A stretch of DNA of 64,000 nt, taken from Penicillus capitatus (lineage: Eukaryota > Chlorophyta). Shown here piece after piece: positions 43,763-55,621 of this stretch. A model generated the notes under the pieces. It saw nothing but the letters and a program-made list of their open reading frames with translations. It made no database searches and had not been told where the DNA came from. Each line of letters begins with the position of its first letter. Position 1 is the first letter of the stretch. The stretch is from contig OZ287714.1 in assembly GCA_965649825.1 (NCBI GenBank), positions 1 to 64,000 of the forward strand, written 5' to 3'. A program made the translations under genes and the position numbers.

Positions 43763-44854
43763 TCACTCTGTTCCTTCACTTTCGGTCTCTTCACATGACG
43801 AACCCTCATCTGAGCTCTCTTCCACAATCTCGCCTAGAAATGCAGCCACTTCTGTGAAATGCTGTTTGGGGAGGGCAACAGTATCTGACCTGTAAACCAT
43901 AAGACGGCATTGGGTATCAAGACGTCTTTGATCACGAGGCCGACGTCAAAGTCCTCTTCAATCGCTTCCTGGATGTTATGGATCTGTTCCAAATCGAGCT
44001 CCGCCGATCCGTCACTCACTGGCAACTAATGCGCGATCTTTATCAGAAAGAGTGAGAAGTGTGAGCAGACTTCAGGTGGTTCAAAGAAATCGAAGAAGGA
44101 CTCCGTTTCGACGATCGTCTGCTTGCCTCGTTTCCATTGTGTCTTGTATTTTGGATTCTTGTGTGGCTTCCAATCAATGATGCAGCCTTTTGAACAGACC
44201 AAGAGATTTTCATCTTCATCTCCCAGTATATAGGTCTTCTTCAGTTCCCTCATGGAGAAGTACGCATTCGGCTCAAAGAGAAAGGCAAGACGAAATCCGT
44301 TCCGCTCTCCTTCGAGCACCTCAACACGGACATCGATGAGATACCTAATCCAGAAGGGGAAGCTGTATGGAAGCTGGAGACAGCGGCTGGGAGCACTTGA
44401 GAATGTCTTCATCTGTTTTGTGAATGGTGCTTCCCACGGTGGCAGAGCTCATAAACACTTTCAGCCAAAAATGCGGAACTGGACACATCGCCGCCGTAGA
44501 TATGGAAGGAAGCACATGTCCAACGCACATACCTGCGAACGCGTCTCCTCCTTTCTTGCCGCGAATGAGTCGCGCGCGTGTATCGTACACGGGATCTATG
44601 AAAGCGAGATTTGTCCAGGCGAGGGTCTCGGGGCGAGTACCATAGAGTTTTTTGTATTTGGCGTTCAGGAGTCTGAGTTCTTTGCTGTATTCCTGCTTGA
44701 GTGTGTCGCATTTTCGTTGGAGGAGCCGAAGTTGCTCAACGGATTGCCTCAATGGCGGCGAGAGCGCCTGGAGAAATTGGTCGACGTTTTCTTTACGCCA
44801 GCGCGGCTAAGCATTCCACTTCAGGGGCGACATCGCGAGTTGGGGGTTTACCAT
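43763..44854 (-). CDS. Nucleosome assembly protein, NAP1 family
   Basis: Minus strand, about seven exons. The first exon may be no more than the ATG (44852-44854), followed by a 45-nt intron and then PRWRKENVDQFLQALSPPLR. Then SVEQLRLLQRKCDTLKQEY and LLNAKYKKLY (dimerisation helix), FWLKVFMSSATVG, DVRVEVLEGERNGFRLAFLF, PNAYFSMRELKKTYIL, IDWKPHKNPKY, SFFDFFEPPEL and GLVIKDVLIPNAVLWFTGE, all NAP1 landmarks in order. Splicing at the last intron adds an acidic tail (EEDSSDEG-type) and a stop at 43763. NAP1 shuttles and deposits H2A-H2B. The intron between PPE and LPVSDG holds AAAGAGTGAG on the plus strand at 44047. Confidence 0.9.
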
Positions 44855-44901
44855 GTGGCGCCTGATGTCTTGTCTGCGTCGTCAATGACGGTTTGTCGAC
44901 A

Positions 44902-45228
44902 ATGGCGTCGTTTCGTCTAGTCTTCCCTGACGGCAGCGACGCTGCGATCTCAGATACCCACGAGATTACCCTCGGTGAGGATGCCCGTGTGACCATCGTG
45001 GTGTCCGGCACGACGTACCGACTGCGCAACGACAGCACGCGTTCGGTGCAGCTCCTTAGCGAAAAGGGCACCAGCGTCATGCAGCCAGACGCCACGCAGC
45101 AGCTGACGACGGACTGTCGCTTCCATCTCCCCGGAGAGAAGACAACGACGGAGCACAGCATCGTGATCGTCGTCTCGTTGCCCTCGCGCGCGCGAGATCT
45201 GTACATAGGAAGCGACGGGGAGGATTAA
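44902..45228 (+). CDS. Small conserved-looking hypothetical protein
   Basis: 108 residues, one exon, from ATG 44902, divergent from NAP1 by 47 bp. The sequence is rich in beta-type residues (FRLVFPDGSDAAISDTHEI, ARVTIVVSGTTYRLRNDST) with an acidic end. It resembles a small beta-sandwich, but no family is evident. It ends 34 bp before TDP1. Confidence 0.6.
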   Translation: MASFRLVFPDGSDAAISDTHEITLGEDARVTIVVSGTTYRLRNDSTRSVQLLSEKGTSVMQPDATQQLTTDCRFHLPGEKTTTEHSIVIVVSLPSRARDLYIGSDGED

Positions 45229-45262
45229 GAGACGGCGGCAGGAAGCTACAAGGAAGCGGCAG

Positions 45263-46756
45263 ATGTCATTGGGCTTTCATCTCTACCGTCTGCGCCACAA
45301 TACCTCCCACAGCGATGTCGATGGAGATCTGGCATCATGGTTTCGTGGAGATGTCCAGTATGCCTGTCTTTCCAACTACCTTGTCGATCTCGCCTGGCTT
45401 CTCTCCGCCGTCCCATCCATCGCCTCCATTCCTGAACTGCTGCTGATTCACGGAGAGCGATACAGCGATGCGCACCTCAGAGATGCCATTGAGCATCATG
45501 GCCTGCATCAGATGGTGCTGCACAGAGCACCGTTACCGATTCCTTACGGAACGCATCACAGCAAAGCTTTCTTGATTAAGTTTGCCACGGGTATGCGGGT
45601 GGTGATCCACACGGCGAATCTGATCTACGTCGACTGCGGGAACAAGACGCAAGGCGCCTGGATTCAGGACTTCCCGAAGAAACGAGCGCATTCCAACAGC
45701 ATCTCTCCATTCGAAAACGATCTGCTCCAGTACTTTGCTGCCGTGCAGTTGCCAGCAGCTCAGAAAACAAAGCTCTTTCAGTACATCCAGGAGCATGACT
45801 TCTCAAACGCCCGAGCAAAACTGATTGCTTCAGTACCAGGTCTGCCTCCCACATCGCTGCTTTTTCTCTCAACAGGCGATGTAGGTTACCACAAGGGTGA
45901 CACGATTGAGAAGTATGGACATATGGCGTTGAAAAAGTGCCTAGAGAAGGAGGTCTTCCCTGCTGCCTTCAAACGTTCGCCAATCGTCTGTCAGTTCTCT
46001 TCTCTGGGATCTCTGGATGAGAAATGGCTGTATGGTGAGTTTATGCACTCCCTAAGTGCTGGCAGCACAGAAGACGGCAATACGATGCTCGAAACGCCTT
46101 CTGCCGATGGCACAGGTCTCCAACTGGTCTGGCCCACTTCCGAACAAGTGCGGACGTCCATCGAAGGATGGGCTGCCGGTGTGAGTCTCCCCGCTTCGGC
46201 AAAGAACATACAGAAGACCTTCCTCAGAAAACACTGGCACAAATTCGATGGGACACACATGATGCGCGAGCGTGCCATGCCACACATCAAGACATACGCA
46301 CGTCATGCAGATTCCCAACTGGCATGGGTCCTGCTGACGTCACACAATTTGAGCAAAGCCGCCTGGGGAGTGCTTCAGAAGAAAGAGACACAGTTCATGG
46401 TGCGTTCCTACGAACTCGGCGTCCTGTTTCTCCCATCCCTTGAGCGCGAATACTATCAGTCGGCGTTCTGTGGCTTCAGCTGTACACATCTGGCCGCCGC
46501 CGCCTCGACGGTGCCCAAAGAGATCGCCTTCGTTCGCTATCCAGGCGCCAAGGATGAAGAATCTGTCATCGATTCCGAGCCATCTCTCTCTGTCGAATGC
46601 TGCCTGCCGTTTCAGCTTCCTCCCCAACCCTACAGTCCATCCGATGCGCCTTGGACGGTCGATATACGCGTGTCTGATCTCGATTGCTTGGGTCAGCCAT
46701 GGGGTACACACCCAGCATTGTATGGTTGCATCGAGACCACTGACGTCACTATCTGA
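45263..46756 (+). CDS. Tyrosyl-DNA phosphodiesterase 1 (TDP1)
   Basis: 497 residues, intronless. Two HKD-type motifs: HHSKAFLIKFATGMRVVIHT with N in TANLIYVD near residue 95-120, and HIKTYARHADSQLAWVLLTS followed by HNLSKAAWG near 345-370. N-terminal landmarks such as FHLYRLR, NYLVDLAWLL and KTQGAWIQDFP fit TDP1. It removes topoisomerase I peptides trapped on 3' DNA ends and other 3' blocks. No long N-terminal regulatory extension is present, so this is close to the catalytic core alone. Confidence 0.95.
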   Translation: MSLGFHLYRLRHNTSHSDVDGDLASWFRGDVQYACLSNYLVDLAWLLSAVPSIASIPELLLIHGERYSDAHLRDAIEHHGLHQMVLHRAPLPIPYGTHHSKAFLIKFATGMRVVIHTANLIYVDCGNKTQGAWIQDFPKKRAHSNSISPFENDLLQYFAAVQLPAAQKTKLFQYIQEHDFSNARAKLIASVPGLPPTSLLFLSTGDVGYHKGDTIEKYGHMALKKCLEKEVFPAAFKRSPIVCQFSSLGSLDEKWLYGEFMHSLSAGSTEDGNTMLETPSADGTGLQLVWPTSEQVRTSIEGWAAGVSLPASAKNIQKTFLRKHWHKFDGTHMMRERAMPHIKTYARHADSQLAWVLLTSHNLSKAAWGVLQKKETQFMVRSYELGVLFLPSLEREYYQSAFCGFSCTHLAAAASTVPKEIAFVRYPGAKDEESVIDSEPSLSVECCLPFQLPPQPYSPSDAPWTVDIRVSDLDCLGQPWGTHPALYGCIETTDVTI

Positions 46757-47888
46757 GATGTTCATGCGTATCTCCAATGTGTACTAGCGGAGGACGCTTG
46801 GTAGAAGATTAAGCGTTCTGCTTGAACGATTCTTATATATAAAGTCCGCAACGTGTTTTGCATTATTTACTTTCTGACGCATCACGTCGCGTGTTATCGT
46901 TATTACTTCCTGTTTGAAGCGTTTTTATTTTTCCCGTTGAAGTATTCACGCGGCTCGCTGGAAAAACAACATCCGGAAACGTAAGAACCCTCGGCGTCAA
47001 AACATTGTCAACGCATTCCCCTGTCCCCTTTGCCAATAAATGCCTCAGCGTGTTTCTAAAGATCGCTTTTGTGCGGTGCAGCTCTTGAGATTGCTGAGTT
47101 TTTCGCGTTACGACGCGTTGCTCAAGATTCGTTGGCTCGCTTCGTACTTAACTGAGAGGTCTCATGGATACTTTCCTCCTTACGCGAAGCGGCGCCGTCC
47201 CTGTGGTCGGTTCCAGCAGCGTCAGTCCAATCCGTCTGCGAAGCTTCCGTCTCATTAAGAAGAACAGCAGTCGTGAAACGCAAACAACTGCTTTCTATAC
47301 GACGGATGTACGCACGCGCATATGGCCTTCGTTCGATGGTGGAGAATTGGTGGCTTAGGTCTCGCGCTTCATCACATGTCAGGGACGGGCCATGACTCCG
47401 CGTCCGCTTCTGGCGACGTATGTGCCACCAACCGTCCATCGAAGGTCGATCATCTTGTGGAGGATTCCGCTACAGCATGGCGGTGATAGGTCTGCTGTGC
47501 TGCGCAGCCATCCCGTGTGCTTGGCCGCTTCAGATGAGCCGTTTGGAACGGAAACGTCCAACGGTTTCCATAGTACTGTTCATTCGAAACCTGCTGTATG
47601 GAATGCGTCTTACCGTTCACGAATAAACAAGCTAGCAGCCGATGCACCACCTGGCTACAGTACGCCTCACAAACCTGGTCGATAACGGAAGATGAATGGC
47701 GGCGATGTGGATGTAGTGCCGTCAGCAGCACAGGGATCCGTTGGCGGTCTGTGCGATTCACATGATTCATCGGTATCGCGGCGAGCATTTCTGAAATCCT
47801 TGATTCAAGTTCGTATGCGGGATATGAATGACGACGCTGGTAAAGAGTCAGGTATTGGCGAGACAGACCGACGGCATTCCTGCCATAC
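46757..47888. other. No confident gene
   Basis: About 1.1 kb. A TATATATAAAG stretch near 46832-46842 could be a promoter of an unseen RNA or the gene downstream. A plus frame from ATG 47692 (Gly/Asp/Val-rich, with SRRAFLKS) might be a first exon of the next gene, joined by a GT-AG intron, but I could not fix the join. Confidence 0.4.
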
Positions 47889-50800
47889 ATGATGGATGCC
47901 AATGTCGTTGTTGCTGGTACAGATGTCGGCGACAATGGTGGAGACAACAACGGAGGTAAAGGGACGGGCGATGGAGGTGGAGGAGGATCGGACAACGACG
48001 GCTTTAGTTTTGGTGGTCTTGGCGGCGATGACGGATTCTTTATTGCAGGTGTGTTCCTCTACAGGCTCCATCCCTATGCGATCGTGCTGATAGGTATGGG
48101 TAGTTGGGTACTCGTCGGAGCTGCCATTTGTCTGTTGACTTCAATCTTCGCGCAAATATTTCGTGGAGCGGGGAGCCCCTCCTCCCGTAACAAAAAAGGG
48201 AGTCGCGGTGGTGTCACCAGAACAGCAAATGGCAGCTCCGAAATCGATGGATTCGTCGCACGAATGCATCAAGGAGGATCCCTCTCCCAGGCCTCCAGTC
48301 GCAGTGCAATGCGAGGATACTCAACCGTCTCAGAGAGACCTTCCAAGACCGAGTCGGGAGGAAGAGCCGCACGATGTGCCATTCTCTTTTGCCGGGCCCT
48401 CGAGTCGAGCAAAGTACACTATCGAGGTGGGTATTGGGTATTGTCTGGGGATTGTGCGATGGCGTCTGGTTGTATGTGCGTTCGTTTGTGTGTGTAGGGT
48501 TATTCACTGGTACCTTGTATCCGCCGGCCCAAGTCCACGCAGGGGCTTTCTACAGGCAATCTATCGGATTGGTGGGTCCAGAACCCGGAGACTGGGTGGA
48601 AGCCGTGGACAAGGAGGGCAACGTTCACAACGAATCGATAGAGAATATCGGACAATGGGCCTCTCGATCCTTGGAAGATCTTATCGTCTTGGGAAACGGC
48701 AATGTTGAACCGGAACCCGAACAATCCTCCGAAGAGCTCAGCATCTTAATGGACAAGCTGCATCAAGTCCAGCAATTGCTCAAGAACTCTGAAACAAAGA
48801 GACAAGAAGCAATCCAAGATCTTAGGGAAAGCAACACGCGTAACGAGGAGAAAGAAATCTCGCTCAGGGCAAAGATCAAGGCACAAGAGGCAATGAACAA
48901 AAAGGCAATCCTTTGCTCGTGGATAGCTACGGTTATGTGTTAATGGAGGTGTTTTGCAGATCGAAGCCCGTTTGGAGCAGATTCGTGATGAGAAAGATGC
49001 ATTGGTTCGCATCTTGGACGAGGCAAAGGGAACGCTGTCAGGCATTTTTCCGGACATGGATCAGACGTCTGGACAAGTGGATGATCTAACCAAAACCGTT
49101 AAAACACACAAGACAAATCTACGACTCCTGGAAAAACAGTTGAGCGTGACATCCCGAGAAAGGGATGCCGTCTTGCGCCGAATGGAGTCTCTGCAAAGAG
49201 ATGTGAATGACATTGAGAATCTGTTGGAGATCGTTGAGAAGTCAAGGGGTCTCGTCTCTTCCGGAGATGACGAATCCTACGCTGACAAAATCCAGAAAGC
49301 CAACTCCTGCATTCAGGTCCCTCACCCTTCTCCTGCTGTCATGTCATGAGTAACGGGTGTTTCTGGCGTCCAGGTTCTGCAGCAGTACTTGTTAAAACCC
49401 ACTGGCAGTCGACATCTGTCGCCGATTCGTGAGGTGGGCAATCGTGTGGTGTGCGTATTTGAGAATATGATGATTGAATTGCGACGTGGGTTTATGCAAA
49501 CCTCAAAATACATCAGACAGCTGGAGAGTGTGCAAGGTAAACTCTCCCAACGCAGTCAAGATGAAAACACACTCGCCACTGAACTCGCCGAGAGAAAAGT
49601 GCAGTACGATAGCCTCGCCGAACAGAAAGCAAGCATTGAACAAACATTGGCAGCAACGGAGCAGACTTTAGCTGAAGCCCAAGAAAACTTAGATGGCACA
49701 TCCAGACGCGAAACGGAGCTCAGAGGCAATTTGGAAAAGGTCCATCTCCCCTCAGCCCTTTGCACAGCCGCCTTACATTTCGTGCTGTAGTTAACGTGTG
49801 ATAAGGATACGCTGTCGGCCATGATGCGCAGTATCCAGCGAGAGGTCGCCGATATCGAAAGCCTGACACAGATCATGGAGAAAACCCGAGAGCTCATTCT
49901 GCAGATCGAAGCAAAGGATATGGGAATCGAACATATGGGGCTCTTGGATGCATGTCTGACAGTACGCCTCTCCACCCGTATGGCTCAGTTATGCCACATA
50001 CGGTTGTGTTTCTGTAGAGTCTGCATCAGCATCATTTGAAACCGGCGGAGCCTTATGATCACGTCTCTCGCAGTATTTCCGACCGACTTGTTCACGTTTT
50101 CGAACAGTTACTAAACCAGACCAAGCAGAGTATTCTAAAGGCAGTGGAATCGAAAGGGAATTTGAAGAAGGTGGAGAGCGATCTGGAAGGCGCGTTATCC
50201 GAGGAGAGTTCTCTATCCGTCACCATCGAAGGCCTGCGCACACAACTGAACGACATGACTTCGGCCAAGTGCAGTCTCTCTAACGATGTCCAGATGCTCA
50301 AGAACGAACTGGAAGATAAAACCGATTCCCTTGAACAACTGAGAATGGAATTGACAAGTCTGGATGAAGTTCGTGAGGAGCAGAACAAAGATATCGAACA
50401 TCTCAGAAATGAGCTGGACGAGAAGAAGAGGCTGTTGGAAGTGTCTAAGCAGACAGAAGAAGACATGACCGAAGCTCTCCAGAATATCAGTGAAGAGCGG
50501 AATGTTCTCGAATCCAAACTTGAGTTAAACGAAGAGGACCTCAACAAGCTGCGAAGCTCCCTGGATGAGGTGCTCTCCGAAGGCAAGAAAGCCCAGGATC
50601 AGCTCGATGCTCTCCAAGCAGAAAAGAGCAATCTGGAAACTCAGTTGGCTGGATTGACACACCGTATTAAGGATTTCGAGAACGAGAATAGCAGATTGAA
50701 TGCCGTGGCTCAGACATTGCGTTCGAATATTGACCATGAACGGAGAGAGAAGGAGCAGCTGGAGCAGGAAGCCGAGGAAATGTTGGCTGCCCGCACAGAA

Positions 50801-52247
50801 CTGCACGAACAGTACATGGGCAAGATCGAAACGCTGAAAGATCAACTGGAGAGCGCCTGCGAAGATCGGGACAGGATAAAAGAGACATGCGAGACGTTGG
50901 AAGAGGCAAAGGCAAAACTCGAAGACTGTTTGAGAGAGGAAAGCAATAAGTTCCAGGAACAGATGGAGGAGCTGAAGAAACAATACAAGGGAGATGCGAT
51001 TCTGACTGGATCTGCCAATTCTGATCCGATTCAGCCAGTCCGCGAACCGTCTCCCTTCGCTGAGCATCATCCAGAGATATCAGGGGAGGAGGAGCTGCAG
51101 CAGGACACGAGTGGGGAAATAAAGCATTCGGACTCGGCCGAAGAGTCGACCGTTATCATACCGGCGGAAGGGGCTGAGGATGACGACTACTCCACTCCTG
51201 GCGGATCCAAAGTGCAGACATGGTTGGAACAGGCAGAAGTCGATCCGTGGGGTGTCATGCCAAAGGATAGAGACATGGCTGCAACCGCACCGCCGTATGA
51301 GCAGGAACCTAATCAGATATTTGGTAACCTGATGCCGGCATCTGGGCCGATCCGCGAGCGGAAGATTCACCGTCGGTTAAGTTGGCCACAGGACATGACG
51401 TTTGCTTTGAATGATAATCTGCTCGGAGCCGCCCAGGAACTTGTAGAGATGACCACCGCCACTTTGGAACTAGCCGCGGAGAAGAATCAGCTGGAATCCG
51501 AGCTCAGCGAGGTGCGTACCGCCATCAACGAAGCTCGTGCGCAGCTGGAGGAGAGGGAGACCGAAGTGAGCGAACTTACAGAGCACTTTTTACAGGTATG
51601 CATCTCTTCTGAGAGCATCGATGAAGAATACGTCTTGTGCCTAGGTCTATCAAATTGCCTCGGATCTGGCAGCAGATAACGAGGATCAGTCCACTGAGTT
51701 ACAGGAACTGCGACTAACATACAAACGACAGCAGCAGGACATAGCAAACCGAGATCAACGCATTGCGATGTTGGAGACAGAGTTTGCTTTGGCGAATAAG
51801 GCACCACCTCGCAGTCCCATCATGACGAATCACTTTGCCGAGCCCATGCCAGATTTCAACCAACCTGTTGCCACAGAACCGGCAGCAAGTTCGTCCTTTA
51901 TGAATAGCGAATACAGTGATGGTAATGGCCGCCTGCGGTCGATTTCGAGTCTTGGTTTCCAGTCCGCCGACATCAAGGGCCTCAATTCTCCTCGATTCGA
52001 AGCACCTGGTACCCCATCCATGATCAGTACGACACTTGAGATTCCACCACAACGCGCCCAATCGAGTCAAACCATGACGTCTGTTGCCACCAGGAATATC
52101 GACGACGATGCTGATCAGCAATCTGTGCGTTATTCTTTCAGTGACATGTCAAGTCTGTCTTCGGCCGATGAGGATGGTAGTGATGCCGGCTATCCTGATG
52201 CGGAGCACTATCCGATTCGAGTCGAACACGAATCTGATCTTGTCTGA
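47889..52247 (+). CDS. Long coiled-coil protein with an N-terminal membrane segment
   Basis: About 1,250 residues in eight or so exons. The start is a Gly/Asp-rich stretch (NNGGKGTGDGGGGGSDNDG). Splicing out 45 nt then creates one membrane span (MGSWVLVGAAICLLTSIFAQ). A 71-nt intron near 48428-48498 joins in phase to LFTGTLYPPAQVHAGAFYRQ. From about 48700 on nearly all is heptad-rich coiled coil (LDKLHQVQQLLKNSETKRQ, LEDKTDSLEQLRMELTSLDE). An acidic and Ser-rich C-terminus ends at 52247. It resembles golgins or plastid-membrane filament proteins by layout only. The N-terminal start is uncertain and may lie at 47692 via an extra exon. Confidence 0.65.
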
Positions 52248-53106
52248 TACCTTAGGATCTAATCTGATCTGTTTGATCCGTTCGGTTTAGAATTAATCAA
52301 TCACTTTCACCGTCACACTTTTGACGAATGATTCAATGGCATTAGTCTTTTTTATCCGTTCTCTACGGTTTGATGCAGCTCTGTGGGATAGTCCAAGAGA
52401 CATGCAATTACAATACTGCTTGTGGTGCACGGGTGTGTGTCTAGACGAGTCGTCGGCATACCGCTGTCCATTTCTTACCAATTTCGTTGATGTTATGGGT
52501 CGTGGAAGTAGTATAGCGTGATGCCATCCAGCCGGTGCACTTTCGGATTTGCTTTCATCATACAATTGCTGGTGTGTGTGATAAGTGTTTTGGTGCATCT
52601 GCACGATTTCTGCTGAGAAGAAAATACCAAAGGCACTTTGGCTATTTACCATCCTCTGATGACGCCATTGTTCTGGGCGTGAATGAATCACGATGATGAT
52701 GTTGTTGATGATGATGCGTGAAGCAACGGCCATTCCATTGCGAAGCAACCGAATGTGAGGAGCTGAGAGGCTCGTACGCTGCAAGCAATGTATTTCATGG
52801 ATACGGTTGAAATGGTGTGCTTGTGAAAAGACAACCCCCTACTGCCTGTCTGCTTGTCGATCTGCTGTCGATTATCTATACTAACCCACTCGCCTACCTC
52901 TACTGTTGAACTCAGGATTCTCTCTATTCGTTGACTTCATGAACTGTGTAAACATCCTTGCACACGAGTAATACAAAGGGATCGCTTAGGGACAGTTTTT
53001 TAAGCGTTGTTTCGAGGCTTGATTTGATCGTGTTGTTGGCTGAGGCATCTGAGTGACGGTGCGCGCACCGAAATCGTCCGAACGTACCTACACACTGATT
53101 GCAGCG
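52248..53106. other. Intergenic, with a GAT/GTT microsatellite
   Basis: About 860 bp. A GATGATGATGTTGTTGATGATGATG run lies near 52692-52717. No gene recognised; the right end should hold the ABC1 kinase promoter. Confidence 0.45.
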
Positions 53107-55500
53107 ATGCACGTCGGATGCCCCTGCCGATTAAGGACGGGTCTGTCCCGCGGCGTCCGGACGCGTCCTCTTTACACGAGGTCACGGAATCCACCGATCT
53201 CCCGCGAGCATCGCGATAGGCCGACGCGTTTCTTGCCGACGGCCCCAAGAGCCAAGCCAACCCTTGATCCAGATGATTGGTTCTTCACCGAGAGTGGACA
53301 GAAGGGATGGGTGGGTAACCCTTTTCCCATCTCGTTCCATTTTGCCTTCGTGTGTGTACCGCACCCAGGTCGAGGCGATGGAGCTGAATACCATTACGCC
53401 CGAATTGCCTTCTCTGATCGCAGAGATGGGTATGAACTATGACCCCGATCGTCTGGCAGCAGCACTTCAAAGCAAACGCGCACAGCTCTACTCTCGAGCC
53501 CTGCGTATATCGACAGCACTGGGATCCTTGATCGCTCGATTGGGTCAGGACTACGCGACGGGACAATTCGAGAGGAATGCACGGAAACGCGCAAAGGAGC
53601 TGACGAAGATCTTGACCCAACTGGGTCCTGCTTTTGTCAAGATTGGCCAGGCGTTGTCTTCTCGGCCAGATCTCTTTCCCAGAGTCTATCTGGAAGAGCT
53701 CTCGACGCTTCAGGATCAGCTGCCGTCTTTTCCACAGAAGCTGGCTCTGACCGTAATCGAGCAGGAACTCGGCCAATCTGCCGATGCCATTTTCGAACAG
53801 CTCTCTGAAGTGCCCGTCGCCGCCGCCAGTTTGGGGCAAGTCTATCGGGGCCGGCTCAAAACGGGAGAGGAGGTGGCTGTCAAAGTCCAGCGCCCAGGGA
53901 TCGGCGAGAACATCGCTTTCGACATGATTCTGCTCAGAAGATTGATGACGGTGGTGGACCGCAGTCTCATAGTCTATCAGCCCATCGTCCCACTCGTGGA
54001 CGAATTCGCTCAGAAACTCTTTGCTGAGCTGGACTACGTCAAAGAAGGCCACAACGGTGAGAAATTTCAGCAACTGTATGGCGATATGGAGAACATCCGC
54101 ACGCCTGGCGTCTATTGGGACTACACAGCGCGTCGGGTTTTGACCATGGAGTGGATCGAAGGCGTCAAACTGACAGACAAGGCGGCGATGGAACAGCTGA
54201 ATTACAAACTCACGGATTTTATCAATATTGGACTGGAATGCAGTCTGAGGCAACTTCTGGAGCATGGCTTCTTTCATGCCGACCCCCATCCAGGTCTCCA
54301 ATCCCTCTCCTACCGCATCCGGTCGATGCTGTCGTGTAGGCAACCTGTTGGCAACGAAGGAAGGTGATTTAGTCTTCCTGGATTTCGGCATGATGAGCAC
54401 GGCACCTGTGGCGGCGCGTTATGCACTGATCGCCCACGTGGTGCATCTGGTCAATCGAGATTACTTGGCCATGTGTGCCGATTACTATGAACTGGATTTC
54501 ATGGATCCATCGGTCGACACCTCTCCCATTGCGCCATCCCTGGCTCGATTCTTTGATGACATACTGGACGAGTCAAAGGTGTCGAAGATCAATTTCAAAA
54601 CGATCATCGATGGACTGGGAGACGTCCTCTTTGAATTTCCATTCAAGTATGCACCGCACCTTGCGTCTTGCGTCTTTCCAGGGACGCCGCCTTCTCTGCT
54701 GCAGGGTTCCTGGCTACTACGCCTTGATTATTCGTTCTTTGACAGTTTTGGAAGGCCTGGCTCTTCAGGCAGATCCAGATTATGCCTTGCTGACCCAAGC
54801 GTACACCTACATGGCCAGCCGTTTACTGACAGATCCTGAGCCACGTCTGCGGGATTCCCTTGAAGAAGTGCTCTTCAAGAACGGCCGTTTGCGTTGGAAT
54901 CGATTCGAGATGCTGGTACGGGAAGGACGCAAGAGTCAGAGCTTTGACGCCTCCCAGATGTGGCTACTATTGGACTGGCTCGTCCTGCCCTCCTCCCAAA
55001 GCATTCGAGATCAACTGGCTAAAGAAGTGGCTTCGATGCTCGACGCCATGGCGGCCGGTAATATCTCCCCTTCACTCATGCTTCCAATTCTGAATGGGCC
55101 CTTCTGTCTTGTGTACTCAGATTCAGCACGCCAGTCCATGCGATCGAGATTCGATGAGGCATCTGTGCTCCGTTTGGTGCCGGAACTGCCGCAGGAGGCA
55201 GAGGCGCGTGAACGGGCAGATCTGGTGGCTTCGCTCTGGAATGTGCCGTCATCCGATCTCTTTCCATCCTTTGCTGGAACGGGTCCATTCGGAGCGGTGA
55301 CGCCGGCAGATCTGCAGCTGTTTGTTCAGAGAGTCCAGCGCCTTTGGGAGAAGGCCGTTCCTCAACTCGTCGATACCTTCCGCCAGCCAGGCGGAACAGA
55401 TTTCCTCTCAAAGCTCGGCCGAGACATGCTCATGCGATTCGCTGCCCGATCCGTCAAGCTCTTTTCAGGAGCTCAAGAGATCAACGAAGGACGAACTTGA
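53107..55500 (+). CDS. ABC1/UbiB-family atypical kinase, organelle-targeted
   Basis: Four exons. ATG 53107 gives a basic, Thr/Ser/Arg-rich leader (MHVGCPCRLRTGLSRGVRTR) like a plastid or mitochondrial transit peptide. A 58-nt intron then joins GQKGW to VEAMELNTITPEL. ABC1 motifs: KIGQALSSRPDLFP, AAASLGQVYRG, VAVKVQRPG, AELDYVKEG, FFHADPHPG joined across a 46-nt intron to NLL, and FLDFGMM. The C-terminal region (about 300 residues) is longer than in COQ8, as in plastid ABC1K proteins. These act in quinone and prenyl-lipid metabolism in plastoglobules or mitochondria. KxGQ with the Ala-rich loop is the ABC1 hallmark. Confidence 0.92.
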
Positions 55501-55621
55501 ACAAACGAACGAACGAACATACACAGCATCTCTCTTAGATTCTTTTCCTGACGGAAGCGGGCTCGTTGCCGTACAACCATCCATTCATGCGCTAACGCAC
55601 GCATTCCGCGCCTTCGTCGTC

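Noticed and set aside
47770-47810. SRRAFLKS as a twin-arginine (Tat) export motif
   Set aside because: It matches the consensus by letters, but no hydrophobic stretch follows in the frame and the exon is not secure.
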